Origin: CBDAQA01 sp965198865
Lineage (GTDB): Bacteria > Planctomycetota > Phycisphaerae > Tepidisphaerales > Tepidisphaeraceae
Length of the DNA stretch: 64,000 nucleotides
Direction: 5' to 3'
Assembly (NCBI GenBank): GCA_965198865.1
Contig: CBDAQA010000020.1
Location: 62,001-126,000, forward strand
Shown here: positions 1-9,552 of the stretch, one piece after another
Layout of the letters: the number at the start of each line of letters is the position of its first letter
Numbering within the stretch: position 1 is the stretch's first letter
Made by a program: the position numbers and the translations under genes
The notes under the pieces: generated by a model
What the model was told of the DNA's origin: nothing
What the model saw: the letters and a program-made list of their open reading frames with translations, nothing else
The model's database searches: none

Positions 1-2386
1 GGCCGCCAGGGCCGGCGCGATGCACGACGAACGGCTCCGCCACGTCAGGCGGGGGAGCCGGCACCGCGGCCGGCGGCGCCAACGTGGCCTCCAACGCCTG
101 GCCACGCTTCAGAGCGACCTCGAACTGGTCGCCGGTCTTGCTCACGCCCGCCAGGCTCCAGGTGGGGGACCGTCCGTCGAAGTTATCGCGGATGCGGACG
201 GCACCGTCCCGGCCGGCGACGATGCGGAACCACACCGTGCCGTTGTTCGCCCGGCGGGCGGACACGCGGCTGCCCCCCTCGGCCCGGAGGTCGGTGAACG
301 ACGCCTCGTGCCATCGCCACGGCGTTGTCGGAAACAGGCGAATCACCTCCGTGTCCCGCTGGCCCGGCGTCGGGCTCCAGCTTTGCAGCAGCATCTCCTG
401 GACGGCCTGGGACGCGAGGAAGTTCCCCTCCAGCGTGAACGGGCGGTACGTGAACCCGGACAGCCCGCTGCGCGTCTGGTCGCCGTTGGCGTGGAAGCCG
501 TTCCGCAGGACGAACGCGTGGACGAAGACGTCCAGGTTCCGCAGGGCCGCCTCGGCCTCGCCGACGCGCGACCGCATGCAGCTCATCCAGGCGAACGTGT
601 ACCCGCACCAGGCCCGCGTGCCGAACCCGGCCCACTGCGCCAGCGACGCGTCGATCCGCCGGCCGTCGCGCGCGCCCCCCTCGCGGGTGATCAGGTTGAA
701 CGGGTACAGGCCCATCAGGTTCGACAGGTGGCGGTGGCTGCCGGGCAGCCGCGTCTCCGCGTCGAGCAGGAGCGTGTCGCGCCCGTCGGCATGGAAGTCG
801 CCCAGCCCCGCCGCGGCCGTCGCCCACTTGGCGGCGTCGGCCGGCTTGCCGAGCGCGTCGGCCATCTCCCGCAGCGACAGGAACAGCATCTTCAGGCACG
901 ACAGGTCGTAGTTGCTGTTCGGGATCATCCAGGCCCGGGCCGTGTTGTCGAAGATCTCCGGCGACGACGACCGCTGCAGGACCAGCGTCCCCGACGCGTC
1001 CGGCTTCAACAGCCCCAGCATGCACCGGCCCACGTCGGCGCACCACGGGTAGGCCCGGTCGCGCAGGAAGGCGTCGTCCACCGTGTACCGCCAGTGCAGG
1101 TAGAACAGGTGGGCGTTCCACGCGGACATGGTCGGCGACATGCTGTACTGCCCCCACCCGCCCAGCGGCTGGCCGGCCAGCGTCATCGTGCCGGGCGTGG
1201 CCAGCCCGTCGGTGCCGTAGAAGTCGTGGGCGAACGCGCGGAACTTCGGCGCCAGGTCCCACAGGAAGTCCAGGTACGTCGCCCCCTCGTCGAACCGCCC
1301 GGCCTCCTGGTAGGCCATGTAGGTCATCTGCGTGTTCAGGTCGCTGTGGTAGTCCCCCTTCCACGGCGGCAGCCCGCCGTTGTCGGCCGTCCACACGCCC
1401 TGCAACGGCATGGGCGGCGCGCCCCGGCGCGAGGCCGCGCCGTAGAGGTACTGGCTGAACACGTAGTACCGCTGGAGGTCCGGCTCGGGCAGCGCGACGC
1501 TCGACCGCGCCCAGAACGCCCGCCACCAGGCGACGTGCGGGGCGAGCAGGGCCGCGTACCCGTCATCGAGGGCGGCGGAGCAGCGCCGCCGCGCCAGCGT
1601 CAGCACGTCCGCGGCGTCGCGGGTCGAGGTGACGGCGACGGCGACCAGCGTCCGGCCACCGACCCGCCGGCTCTCGACGCAGGCGCAGTATCTGAACCCG
1701 TCGGCGGCGTCCTGCACGTACCACTTGGCCGGGCCCTCACCGCCCGTCCGAGCGGCCGGGTAGCCGAGCTTGGCCACCGCGCCCCCGCTGCTGGGACCGG
1801 CGCTCTCGGCCCCGGTCCTGGCCCCCGACGGGATCAGCTCGACGTCCCTCAGCGGTGGCCCGTCGACCTGCATCAGCCCGACGGGCCGCTCGGCGCTGAG
1901 GAACGCGCTCAGTCGCCCCCCGCCGGCGAACGATGCCAGACCCTCGGCGGTCGCCAGGTTCAGCTCGAACGCCTTGAGCTGTTGGGACGGGTCGAGCGTC
2001 AGCTCCAGCCGGCCGGCCGGCAGCTTGGTCGGCGTGACGCCGTTGTAGGGGCCGTCCCAGTCGCCGCCCTTGGCCCAGGTCCGGGTCTTCCACCACTCGG
2101 CCTCGCCCGCGGGTCGCTCGTCCCACAGGTCGCCGCGATCCAGCGACAGGCGAACGGTGCTCCCCTCGCCCCACAGCAGGCCGCCCATCAGCCCGTTGCC
2201 CAGCGGGATGGCCTCGTCCCAATGCTTGATCGGGGCCGTCAACACCAGGTTCTGGTCGGGCGGCGGCGGCGCGAGTGCCTCCTCGGCCCGGCTCATTGCG
2301 GCGGCAAGCGCGACGACCACCGCCGCGCACCAGCCTCGCCACGCGTTCGATCGGGCTCGGGAAGCAACGTGTTTCATCGTTTCCAT
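1..2386 (-). CDS. GH95-like glycoside hydrolase (alpha-L-fucosidase family), 3' end outside window
   Basis: A secreted glycoside hydrolase running off the left edge, so the C-terminus is missing (about 795 codons present). Two in-frame ATGs are possible (2386 or 2377); both lead into a signal peptide with a hydrophobic stretch WCAAVVVALAAAMS. The mature protein opens with APIKHWDEAIPLGNGLMGG, the typical start of the GH95 N-terminal beta-sandwich, and continues to the (alpha/alpha)6 domain with PWKGDYHSDLNTQM and later GFGTRAWCGYTFAWM. GH95 enzymes hydrolyse alpha-L-fucosides or alpha-L-galactosides by inversion. Many family members have a paired NxN where this one has DLN, so substrate specificity is uncertain. 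A fucose-isomerase-like remnant and a rhamnulokinase remnant lie about 18 kb away. Family assignment is from recognised sequence, not a search. Confidence 0.85.
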   Translation of the reverse strand, partial: METMKHVASRARSNAWRGWCAAVVVALAAAMSRAEEALAPPPPDQNLVLTAPIKHWDEAIPLGNGLMGGLLWGEGSTVRLSLDRGDLWDERPAGEAEWWKTRTWAKGGDWDGPYNGVTPTKLPAGRLELTLDPSQQLKAFELNLATAEGLASFAGGGRLSAFLSAERPVGLMQVDGPPLRDVELIPSGARTGAESAGPSSGGAVAKLGYPAARTGGEGPAKWYVQDAADGFRYCACVESRRVGGRTLVAVAVTSTRDAADVLTLARRRCSAALDDGYAALLAPHVAWWRAFWARSSVALPEPDLQRYYVFSQYLYGAASRRGAPPMPLQGVWTADNGGLPPWKGDYHSDLNTQMTYMAYQEAGRFDEGATYLDFLWDLAPKFRAFAHDFYGTDGLATPGTMTLAGQPLGGWGQYSMSPTMSAWNAHLFYLHWRYTVDDAFLRDRAYPWCADVGRCMLGLLKPDASGTLVLQRSSSPEIFDNTARAWMIPNSNYDLSCLKMLFLSLREMADALGKPADAAKWATAAAGLGDFHADGRDTLLLDAETRLPGSHRHLSNLMGLYPFNLITREGGARDGRRIDASLAQWAGFGTRAWCGYTFAWMSCMRSRVGEAEAALRNLDVFVHAFVLRNGFHANGDQTRSGLSGFTYRPFTLEGNFLASQAVQEMLLQSWSPTPGQRDTEVIRLFPTTPWRWHEASFTDLRAEGGSRVSARRANNGTVWFRIVAGRDGAVRIRDNFDGRSPTWSLAGVSKTGDQFEVALKRGQALEATLAPPAAVPAPPPDVAEPFVVHRAGPGG

Positions 2387-2687
2387 AGTTGATGGGCGAA
2401 CGCCGATAGCGGGTGTGGCTCGCGCCGTCTGCGCCTGCCGCTCTGGGTTCGACTCATGTGCCCCGTTCGTCCAAAGCGGATTATCCACGAAGGACACGAA
2501 TGAACACGAAGGAGAACGGTTGGCTCGACTCGCCGCCGCCGTGGTCGCGGGCCGCCGGTCGACCGAAAGCGGTTGATTGGCGTCCGTGAATGACTCGAAG
2601 TCGGCCCGGCCCGAGCGGCCGGCGATGCCGCGAGCGCTTCGCCTCGATCCTCGACCGGTGCCGGAGACGTCCGCGTCGGCGGCTGCA
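2387..2687. other. Intergenic spacer with a short widespread-type repeat
   Basis: This stretch lies between the giant PEP-CTERM gene (ending at 2688) and the start of the GH95-like gene, both on the minus strand. No credible gene is seen; the 105-codon minus-strand frame crossing it has no recognisable content. At 2485-2514 it contains CCACGAAGGACACGAA followed by TGAACACGAAGGAG, a GAAGGACACGAA-type unit that I recall as a recurrent intergenic sequence in planctomycetes and other bacteria. It would also hold the promoter of the GH95-like gene; no convincing -35/-10 pair was identified. Confidence 0.5.
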
Positions 2688-5600
2688 TCAACGGGGCGAC
2701 GGCGCGGCCGACCGTCGGGACCGCCGGCCCAGGGCCAACGGGAGTGCGGCAACGGTGGCCAGCAGCAGGCTCGCCGGTTCGGGGGTGGCCGTCACGTCCT
2801 CGGCGATCAGGTCGTAGTTGCCGCCGTCGAGCAGGCCGTCCAGGACGATCGTCTCGCCCGTCGCGTGCGTGGCAACGGTCCCGCTGGAAAAGTTCAGGTT
2901 CAGGTTGTTGATCGTCGCCTGCGAGGCGAACGGGCTGGCCGCCCCCTCGGAGTCCTTGGCCAGCACGACGTAGCTGCCCACCAACGGCGTGGCACCGATG
3001 GCGGTCGGGGCGGGGTTGACCGCGGTGAACTGGGCCGACGTCGAGCCGGTCAGCAGGCCGACCGCGAACCCGGTCGGGGCCGTCAGCGAGAGCCCCGTCA
3101 TGACCAGGTCGTCGTTGACGTTCGCGGCGACGCTGGTGGGGCTGATCGTCGTCACCTTGGCGACGTACTTGCCGGTGCTGGCGTTCCAGGTCTGCACGCC
3201 GGTGGTCAACGTCCCGGCCGCGTTGGTCGCCAGCGCGCCGGCACCGCCGGTGATCGTCCCGTTGACGGTGACGGTTCCCCCGATGGTGCCCGACCCGGCG
3301 AGCACGGCGCCGCCGCCGGAGGCGTTGAAGTTGACCGTCACCGCGCTGGCCGAGCCGGTCGACCCGTTGATGGCGAGCGTGCCGTAGTTGACCAGCGTCG
3401 GGCCGGCGTACGCCTCGGGGGCCGTGAGGGTGATCGCGTTGCTGCCCACCTTCGTGATGCCGAAGCCCGACCCGCCGTCGCTGATGACGCCGCTAATGAC
3501 GTTCCCGGTGGTCGCCTGACCGCCGATGCTGGAGCTTCCCTTGAGCGTGACCGTGCCGGAGACCGTGTCGCCATTCTCCAACCGCAGCGTGCCCAGGCTG
3601 TCGAAGGCCGACAGGCCGTTGAGGACGAAGTTGTTGGCGTAGGTCACGTTGGAGGCGCCGGTATAGGCGGTGGCCCCGGTCGAGATGTTGACCGTGCTGG
3701 TGCCAAGGGCGGTCGCCGTGTTGGCGGCCAACCGTCCGGCGGCGACGGTGGTGCCGCCCGAGTACGAGTTCGAGCCCGATAGGGTCAACGTCGAACTGGT
3801 CGCGCCCGTTTTCGTGAGGGTTCCTGTGCCCGAGATGGTCCCGCCGTAAGAGGGGGTCGAGCCGTACAGGTTGAAGACCAACGCTGCGTTGTCGAGGATG
3901 CCGCCGGTCGCCACGAGCGACCCGTCGTGACCCGACGTGCCGTCGCCGATCTGGAGCGTGCCGGCCGAGATGTTGGTCGGGCCGGTGTAGGTGTTTGCGC
4001 CGGCCAGGGTGAGCACCCCGTTGCCGGTCTTGATCAGGCCGGCGCCCTGGCCGTTCTGGGGGACCAGGTTGCCGGTGACGGTCAGGTCCGAGGCGGCGGG
4101 ACCGCGGGTGACGTTGAAGGTGACGCTGGTGTAGGAGCCGTTGCCCGGCTGGAGGGCGACGTTGGCGGAGATCAGGGCCGGCCCGGTGGCGTCGGACGTG
4201 GCGATGACGCCGGTCGAGCTGAAGAACGAGAACGCCCCCGTGGCCAGGGCGGTGGTGGACGAGATCGTGCCGCCGGTCATGGTCACCGGGTTGGCCAACG
4301 TGTCGATGGCCGTGCCGACGTTGCTCAGCGTGCCGTCGACCAGGGTCACCGCCTCCCGGCCGGTCGTGTAGCCCAACGTGTTACCGTTGGACAACTGGAG
4401 CGTGGCGCCGCTGTTGACCGTGATCAACGGTGTGGCGAGGGCACCGCCGCCGCCGCTGGCGTTGGTGACCAGCAGCACGCCGCCGTTGACGGTCGTCGCG
4501 CCGGTGTAGGTCTCTACGGCGCTGAGCGTCAACGTTCCGGGCCCGCTCTTGTTGAACGTGCCGGTGCCGCTGATCACGTTGGGGTACGTGGCGTTGCCGT
4601 AGTTGGCGATGGTGAGGGCACCCTTGTTGATGATGCCGCTGGACAGGTTGATCGACCCGTCTTGTCCGGACGCCCCGGTGCCCACCTGGAGGGTGCCGGA
4701 CGAGAGGTTGGTCACGCCCGTGTAGGTGTTGGCGGTGCCGGAGAGAATCGTGGTGCCGGGGCCGTTGAAGATGATGCCGGTGTCCGCCTGATAGGTGGCC
4801 GCGACGAGCGTCCCCGTCACGTTTAGCGTCGACCCGGCGGCGACGTTGAACTGGGTGCCGCCGGCCTGGTCCGGCACGACGCTCAGGGCGCTGATGGTGG
4901 ACGTGGCGGTCACGACCAGCCCCCGGTCCACGTCGTAGCTGCCGTAGTTCCCACTGGTCGTCTGCGAGGCGAGCGTGCCGCCGTTGAGCGTCAGCAGCCC
5001 GTAGATGTGGGTGCTGCTGCCGCCGCTGATGTTCAGCGTCCCGCCCGCGTTGAGCGTGATGGGCACGTTGTAGCCGTTGCCCTCGAGGGCGTTGTCATTG
5101 GACACCAGGATCGTCCCGCCGTTGTTGGCGACGATGGCGGCGCTGGCGTGGAGTCCGACGGCGGTGCCGTTGGGCCCGCTGAGCTGGAGCGTGCCACCGT
5201 TGACGGTCGTGGGGCCGGTGTACGCCTCGGCGACCGACAGGTTGATCAGCCCCGGCCCGGACTTGGTCAGGCCGCCGGTGCCGGTGATGGTCTGGCCGTA
5301 CGTCGTGCTGCCGGCGTTGTTGAACGCGAGCGTGCCGTTGTCGACGATGCCGCTGGAGGCGTTGATCGACCCGTCCTGCCCGGCCGCCCCGGTGCCCACC
5401 TGGAGGGTGCCGGCCCCGACGGTCGTCACGCCCGTGTAGGTGTTGGCGGCCGAGCCGAGGATGAGGGTGCCCGGGCCGCCCTTGGACAGGGCGGTCGCCG
5501 AGCTGCCGTCGGCGACGACGGACCCGATCACCAGGGCGCCGGCGGTCGTCGCGTCGGCGTTGAACTGGTCGACGATCAACTCGCCCGTGGCCGACGAGCC

Positions 5601-7883
5601 GGCCAGGGTCCCGCCGGTAAGGGTCGACAGGTTCGACCCGACCGATGGCGTGACGAGGATGCCGCCCGAGGTGACGGTGTTGGCACCGGCGGCCAGGGTG
5701 AGCGTGGTGGCCGCGGCGGTGTTGAACCGCAGGCTGTTGGGGGTGGCGGGGCCGTCGAGGGGTGAGGGACTGTTGTTGACGTCGATGTTTTGCCCGGCGT
5801 AGTTGGCCGAGGCACCGCCGGCGACGGTGGTCTCGGTGTAGGCCGTGAGGGGCGTGATCGCGCCGGGGTTGCTGCCGTCGCCGGCGCTGGTGGCGAAGCT
5901 CGCCCCGCCGCCGGTGGTGGCCCACCCACCGAGGATGCCGTTGGTGTTGGCGGTCGTCGTGGTGGTCAGCCCCGACCCGGAGCCGAAGTCGATCGTGCCG
6001 CCGACGTTGCGGGTGATCGGCCCCAGGTTGAGCGTGCCGGCGTTGGCGATGCCGGAGGTCCCGGCGGCGATGGTGGTCCCGCTGAAGGCCTGCGTCTGCG
6101 AGCCGGTGATGGCCAGCGTCCCGCCGCTCAGGGTCAGGCCCGAAGTGGGGACGGACCCGGTCGTGCCGAGCGACAGCGTGCCGCCGGCGACGGTCGTGTT
6201 GCCGCCATAGGTACTGGCGCCGGACAGCAGCAGCGTGCCGAGACCCGCCTTGGTGAGCGAGCCGGACCCGCCGATGGGCCCGCTGATGGTCAGGTCGACG
6301 CCGGACGGAGTTGTCCCGCGCGCGGTGGTGACCAAGAGCGAGCCGGTGTTGTCGAGGATCGTGATGGGGGCGGAGATCGTGCTGGTGGCCGCGCTGGCGT
6401 TGGACGTGATGCCGTAGCCGGACGCCTGGTGGAAGCGGAACGCGTCGCCGCCACTGGACGTGACCTGACCGCCGGCGGCCAGGATCAGGTTCGTGTACGA
6501 GCCCTCGGTCCCGTTCCCGTAGCCGTCCGCGTACCCGGCGAGGTCGAAGGTGCCGCCGTTGACGGTCAGGGTGGAGACCTGCGTGCCGTCGTTGTTGCTG
6601 CCCAAGGCATACCCGACCGTTGCGCTGACGGTGCCGCCGGCGTTCACGGTCAGGGCACCGCGGATCGTGCCGGGGCCGGTGCCGCTGCCGCTGAGGACCA
6701 GCGTCCCTCCGTTGACGGTCGTCCCGCCCGTGTAGGAGTTATCGGCGGTGATCACCAACATGCCCCCGTTGATGGTCGTCCCGCCGGAGTAGGAGTTGTT
6801 GGTGCTGAACTGGAGCGTCCCGGGACCGGTCTTGACGACGCCGGTGCTGGGGGACCCGCCGGTGGTGATGAGCGTGCCCGTCACGTTCAGGGTGGCCCCG
6901 GAGGCGACGTTGAACTGCGTGCCGCCGGCCTGGGTCGGCACGACGCCGGCCGCGGAGATGGTCGAGTTGGCGGTGACGAGCACGCCCTTGTCCAGGTTCC
7001 AGCTCCCGTACGTGGGCTCGTTCGCGCTGAGCGTCGCGGTGGTCGTCGCCAGGGTGCCCCCGGCGAGCGTCAACAGGCCGGGCAGGTGCGAGGAGGAGGT
7101 CGCGGTGGTCAGCACGCCGCCGGCGGCGATGGTGACGGGCACGTTGGCCGAGCTGCCCACCAGGGCGTTGTCGCTGTTCACCATGACGGTGGCGCCGTTG
7201 TTGATGAACAGCGCGGCGGTGCTGTTGAGGGTCCCGGACCCCACGTTCAGCGCCAGGATGCCGCCGTTGACGGTCGTCGAGCCGGTGTAGGTTTCCCGGG
7301 CGGTGAGGGTAGTGGTCCCGGCACCGCCGAAGGTGACGCTGCCGCCGGTGCCGGAGATGACGCCGCTGACGGTCAGGCCCGCGGCGCCGTTGTTCGTCCA
7401 GGTCTGGGCGGTGGAGCCGATGCCGATGGCGGACGCGATCAGGTCAGCCCCGGCCCCGCTGTTGACGGTGACGCCACCGGTCCCGGTCAGGGTGAGCGCA
7501 CCACCGGAGATGTTGACCGGGGCGGCGGTGGCGAAGATGAGGCTGTCGGCCGAGACGCCGGCGGCCACGATGCTGACGTTGTACGGCGAGCCCGTCGCGA
7601 CGGCGGCGCTCGAGAAGTAGGCCTGGTCACCGGTGGCCCAGGTGGTCGCGTTGGCGCCGGCCTGATCGGTGCTCCAGTCGGGGGTGGTCGCCGTGTCCCA
7701 GGTGCCGGTGGTGGTGTTCCAGTACAGCGTGGTGGCGGCGGCCGCCCCGCGGGGGGCGACGTAGACCAGCGCGGCGGACAGGGCCGAGGCGAACAGCTGC
7801 CGAGCACGGCGCGCCCGGCGACCGCGAGAATGCGAAGGGGACGTCTGCTTGTCGACCGACCGAAGAATCTGTTGACGTGTCAT
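2688..7883 (-). CDS. Giant autotransporter-type beta-strand-repeat protein with PEP-CTERM sorting signal
   Basis: A 1731-residue exported surface protein. The start at 7883 is chosen because GGGGAGAG lies just upstream and it is followed by a basic, twin-Arg-rich n-region (RGRRARRARQ) and a signal peptide ending near APRGAAAATT; the open frame extends 35 codons further upstream without a better site. The body is a long beta-helix built from repeats of the form NTYTGxTTVxxGTLQVGxG and SGPGTLTLS, including three larger units beginning near TLQVGTGAAGQDGSI, TLQVGTGASGQDGSI and TLQIGDGTSGHDGSL. The C-terminus is ATPEPASLLL, a hydrophobic stretch, then GRRSRRS, a canonical PEP-CTERM tripartite signal expected to be processed by an exosortase, which is not in this window. 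It is divergent from the AraC-type regulator at 8058. The role is probably adhesive or structural; no enzymatic motif is visible. Confidence 0.88.
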   Translation of the reverse strand: MTRQQILRSVDKQTSPSHSRGRRARRARQLFASALSAALVYVAPRGAAAATTLYWNTTTGTWDTATTPDWSTDQAGANATTWATGDQAYFSSAAVATGSPYNVSIVAAGVSADSLIFATAAPVNISGGALTLTGTGGVTVNSGAGADLIASAIGIGSTAQTWTNNGAAGLTVSGVISGTGGSVTFGGAGTTTLTARETYTGSTTVNGGILALNVGSGTLNSTAALFINNGATVMVNSDNALVGSSANVPVTIAAGGVLTTATSSSHLPGLLTLAGGTLATTTATLSANEPTYGSWNLDKGVLVTANSTISAAGVVPTQAGGTQFNVASGATLNVTGTLITTGGSPSTGVVKTGPGTLQFSTNNSYSGGTTINGGMLVITADNSYTGGTTVNGGTLVLSGSGTGPGTIRGALTVNAGGTVSATVGYALGSNNDGTQVSTLTVNGGTFDLAGYADGYGNGTEGSYTNLILAAGGQVTSSGGDAFRFHQASGYGITSNASAATSTISAPITILDNTGSLLVTTARGTTPSGVDLTISGPIGGSGSLTKAGLGTLLLSGASTYGGNTTVAGGTLSLGTTGSVPTSGLTLSGGTLAITGSQTQAFSGTTIAAGTSGIANAGTLNLGPITRNVGGTIDFGSGSGLTTTTTANTNGILGGWATTGGGASFATSAGDGSNPGAITPLTAYTETTVAGGASANYAGQNIDVNNSPSPLDGPATPNSLRFNTAAATTLTLAAGANTVTSGGILVTPSVGSNLSTLTGGTLAGSSATGELIVDQFNADATTAGALVIGSVVADGSSATALSKGGPGTLILGSAANTYTGVTTVGAGTLQVGTGAAGQDGSINASSGIVDNGTLAFNNAGSTTYGQTITGTGGLTKSGPGLINLSVAEAYTGPTTVNGGTLQLSGPNGTAVGLHASAAIVANNGGTILVSNDNALEGNGYNVPITLNAGGTLNISGGSSTHIYGLLTLNGGTLASQTTSGNYGSYDVDRGLVVTATSTISALSVVPDQAGGTQFNVAAGSTLNVTGTLVAATYQADTGIIFNGPGTTILSGTANTYTGVTNLSSGTLQVGTGASGQDGSINLSSGIINKGALTIANYGNATYPNVISGTGTFNKSGPGTLTLSAVETYTGATTVNGGVLLVTNASGGGGALATPLITVNSGATLQLSNGNTLGYTTGREAVTLVDGTLSNVGTAIDTLANPVTMTGGTISSTTALATGAFSFFSSTGVIATSDATGPALISANVALQPGNGSYTSVTFNVTRGPAASDLTVTGNLVPQNGQGAGLIKTGNGVLTLAGANTYTGPTNISAGTLQIGDGTSGHDGSLVATGGILDNAALVFNLYGSTPSYGGTISGTGTLTKTGATSSTLTLSGSNSYSGGTTVAAGRLAANTATALGTSTVNISTGATAYTGASNVTYANNFVLNGLSAFDSLGTLRLENGDTVSGTVTLKGSSSIGGQATTGNVISGVISDGGSGFGITKVGSNAITLTAPEAYAGPTLVNYGTLAINGSTGSASAVTVNFNASGGGAVLAGSGTIGGTVTVNGTITGGAGALATNAAGTLTTGVQTWNASTGKYVAKVTTISPTSVAANVNDDLVMTGLSLTAPTGFAVGLLTGSTSAQFTAVNPAPTAIGATPLVGSYVVLAKDSEGAASPFASQATINNLNLNFSSGTVATHATGETIVLDGLLDGGNYDLIAEDVTATPEPASLLLATVAALPLALGRRSRRSAAPSPR

Positions 7884-8057
7884 ATGGCGCTCTCCCCGGT
7901 CCATTGTGAATGGCCCGCTCCCAACTTCCGTTTCGTTCTCGCCCGCTGCGCGCAGGCGTGACCGCCCGGCGGTGCCTGCCACCCACATCGAATTGCCGAA
8001 TCTCAGTCGCCCGGCCCACAGATCAGTGGGCGGTCTTGTCGTAGAAGTACTTGCGGG

Positions 8058-9233
8058 ATGGTGTGCCAGGCGCGTAGGGAAGTCGGCACGTCATCGTCGC
8101 CGCGGCGCGTGCTGCTCGCCTTGGACTTTTACACCCACGCCGTTCATCGCGGGGTCGTCCGGTACGCCCGTCAGGCGGGCTGGCTCCTGGACGCACGAAG
8201 CCACCACCTGAATCTGGGCGTTCTCCCCGAGGGCTGGTCCGCCGACGGCATTCTGTCGTTCTTCGGTCCGGCCGACATCTTCGGACCCGCCCTCCGCGCG
8301 TCGGGCCTGCCGATCGTGAACACCTCGCCTTACCTTGCCGAACATGGCGTCCCGACCGTGCAACCTGACGACCGGGCCTCGGGCATCGTCGCGGCGGAAC
8401 ACCTGCTCGGCCGCGGGCTGCAGCACCTGTCGATGGTGCAGTTCGCGCCGCTGGCTGCGCCGTCCGTCGCTCGACGGATCGCGTTCGAGGCGTCGGTCAC
8501 GGCGGCGGGCCGACACTTTCATGACGGGGTTTGCCCGCCGCAGACGCGGGCGGCCGGACGGCAGGCGCAGTTGAGGTGGCTGCGGGAGCTGCTGGTTCGA
8601 CTGCCGCATCCGCTGGGCGTGTTCACCGAGAGCGACCTGTGGGCCGTGGAGCTGATCCACCAGTGTCAGGAGTCGGGCCTGTCGGTCCCGGACGACGTGG
8701 CCGTGGTGGGCGTCGACAACGACGACCTGATCGTGGACGTCGCCCAGGTGGCCGTCACGTCGGTCGACAACGACCTCGAGGGCGTGGGCTTCCGCGCGGC
8801 GGAACTGTTGGACCGGATCCTCTCGGGTGAGGCCGCTCCCGCGGGGCCGGTCCTGGTCCCGCCCGTCGGCGTCGTGCAGCGGCAGTCGACCGACGTCCTG
8901 GCCGTCGCCGACCGCGACCTGGCGGCGGCGCTGCGGTTCATCCACAACCACTTCGCCGACCCGATCCAGGTCGACGACGTGGTCGACCAAACGTCCACGT
9001 CGCGCCGCCGCCTCCAGAACCTGTTCCGCGACCATCTGGGTCGACCGATCGCGGAGGAGGTGCGCCGATGTCGGCTCGACCTGGCGAAGCGGTTGCTGCG
9101 AGAGACGGGCCTGAAGGTGGCCGCCGTGGCCGAACGCGCCGGCTTCGGGTCGGCGATGCAGATGCACAAGCTGTTCGCCCAGGACGTCGGCATGGGCCCG
9201 GCCCGGTACCGCCAGATGCACGCGAGCCGCTGA
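8058..9233 (+). CDS. XylR-like AraC-family transcriptional regulator with LacI/periplasmic-binding-type sensor
   Basis: A 391-residue cytoplasmic regulator. Residues about 15-275 form a LacI/GalR-like sugar-sensing domain (VLLALDFYTHAVHRGVVRYA, then a segment reading DGILSFF, and VAVVGVDNDDLIVDVA with VTSVDNDLEGVGFRAAELL). Residues about 285-391 are an AraC-type double helix-turn-helix ending in VAERAGFGSAMQMHKLFAQD and GPARYRQMHA. This is the architecture of XylR, which activates sugar-catabolic genes in response to a pentose. Planctomycetes carry many such regulators beside carbohydrate genes. It is divergent from the giant PEP-CTERM gene with 174 bp between the two start codons, so it may control that gene, itself, or more distant hydrolases. 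The ATG at 8058 has only a weak GCGGG upstream; a later start cannot be excluded. Confidence 0.9.
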   Translation: MVCQARREVGTSSSPRRVLLALDFYTHAVHRGVVRYARQAGWLLDARSHHLNLGVLPEGWSADGILSFFGPADIFGPALRASGLPIVNTSPYLAEHGVPTVQPDDRASGIVAAEHLLGRGLQHLSMVQFAPLAAPSVARRIAFEASVTAAGRHFHDGVCPPQTRAAGRQAQLRWLRELLVRLPHPLGVFTESDLWAVELIHQCQESGLSVPDDVAVVGVDNDDLIVDVAQVAVTSVDNDLEGVGFRAAELLDRILSGEAAPAGPVLVPPVGVVQRQSTDVLAVADRDLAAALRFIHNHFADPIQVDDVVDQTSTSRRRLQNLFRDHLGRPIAEEVRRCRLDLAKRLLRETGLKVAAVAERAGFGSAMQMHKLFAQDVGMGPARYRQMHASR

Positions 9234-9373
9234 GGCGACCCGAGCCCGTTCGATCCGGTTGGCGGCCGCGAGGATGCGGCCTAGCCGTCTTCATACGGGA
9301 CTGCCGGCTGATCGCGTTATGCCGCCCAACTAAACAGGCCGCGACCTTTGTAAGATGCGGCCTCACCAGCGAA

Positions 9374-9447
9374 TGGGCCCGAATGGATTCGAACCATCGA
9401 CCTCGTCCTTATCAGGGACGCGCTCTAACCAACTGAGCTACGAGCCC
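9374..9447 (-). tRNA. tRNA-Ile (anticodon GAT)
   Basis: Read on the minus strand from 9447 it folds as a full cloverleaf: acceptor GGGCTCG paired with CGGGCCC (one G-U pair), D arm GCTC...GAGC, anticodon loop CTGATAA giving anticodon GAT, and T arm GATGG-TTCGAAT-CCATT. The discriminator base is A and the CCA tail is not encoded. It lies between the AraC-type regulator and a truncated leucine-rich-repeat remnant. Confidence 0.97.
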
Positions 9448-9552
9448 GAACCGCAACGCCGGCGTTTTGTAGGGGACGGGATTGTACGGCCTCACCCGCG
9501 CGTGTCAACGTGGCCCCGCACGGTGTTCGGCGAGCCAGACGGGGCCCGCGAG

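Noticed and set aside
20..2392. 790-codon plus-strand frame over the GH95-like gene
   Set aside because: It is exactly antisense to a well-recognised enzyme, is Arg/Pro/Val-rich without domains, and arises from GC-rich third positions.
2374..2691. 105-codon minus-strand frame between the PEP-CTERM and GH95-like genes
   Set aside because: It overlaps both neighbours' ends, is built on the GAAGGACACGAA repeat, and lacks any conserved feature.
2700..7700. Repeated similar segments that could suggest a CRISPR array
   Set aside because: Repeats are diverged, unevenly spaced and in frame within a coding sequence; they encode beta-strand repeats of a surface protein.
5790..7961. 723-codon plus-strand frame over the giant PEP-CTERM gene
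   Set aside because: Gly/Arg/Ala-rich antisense of repeat-coding DNA; its end also runs through the regulatory spacer.
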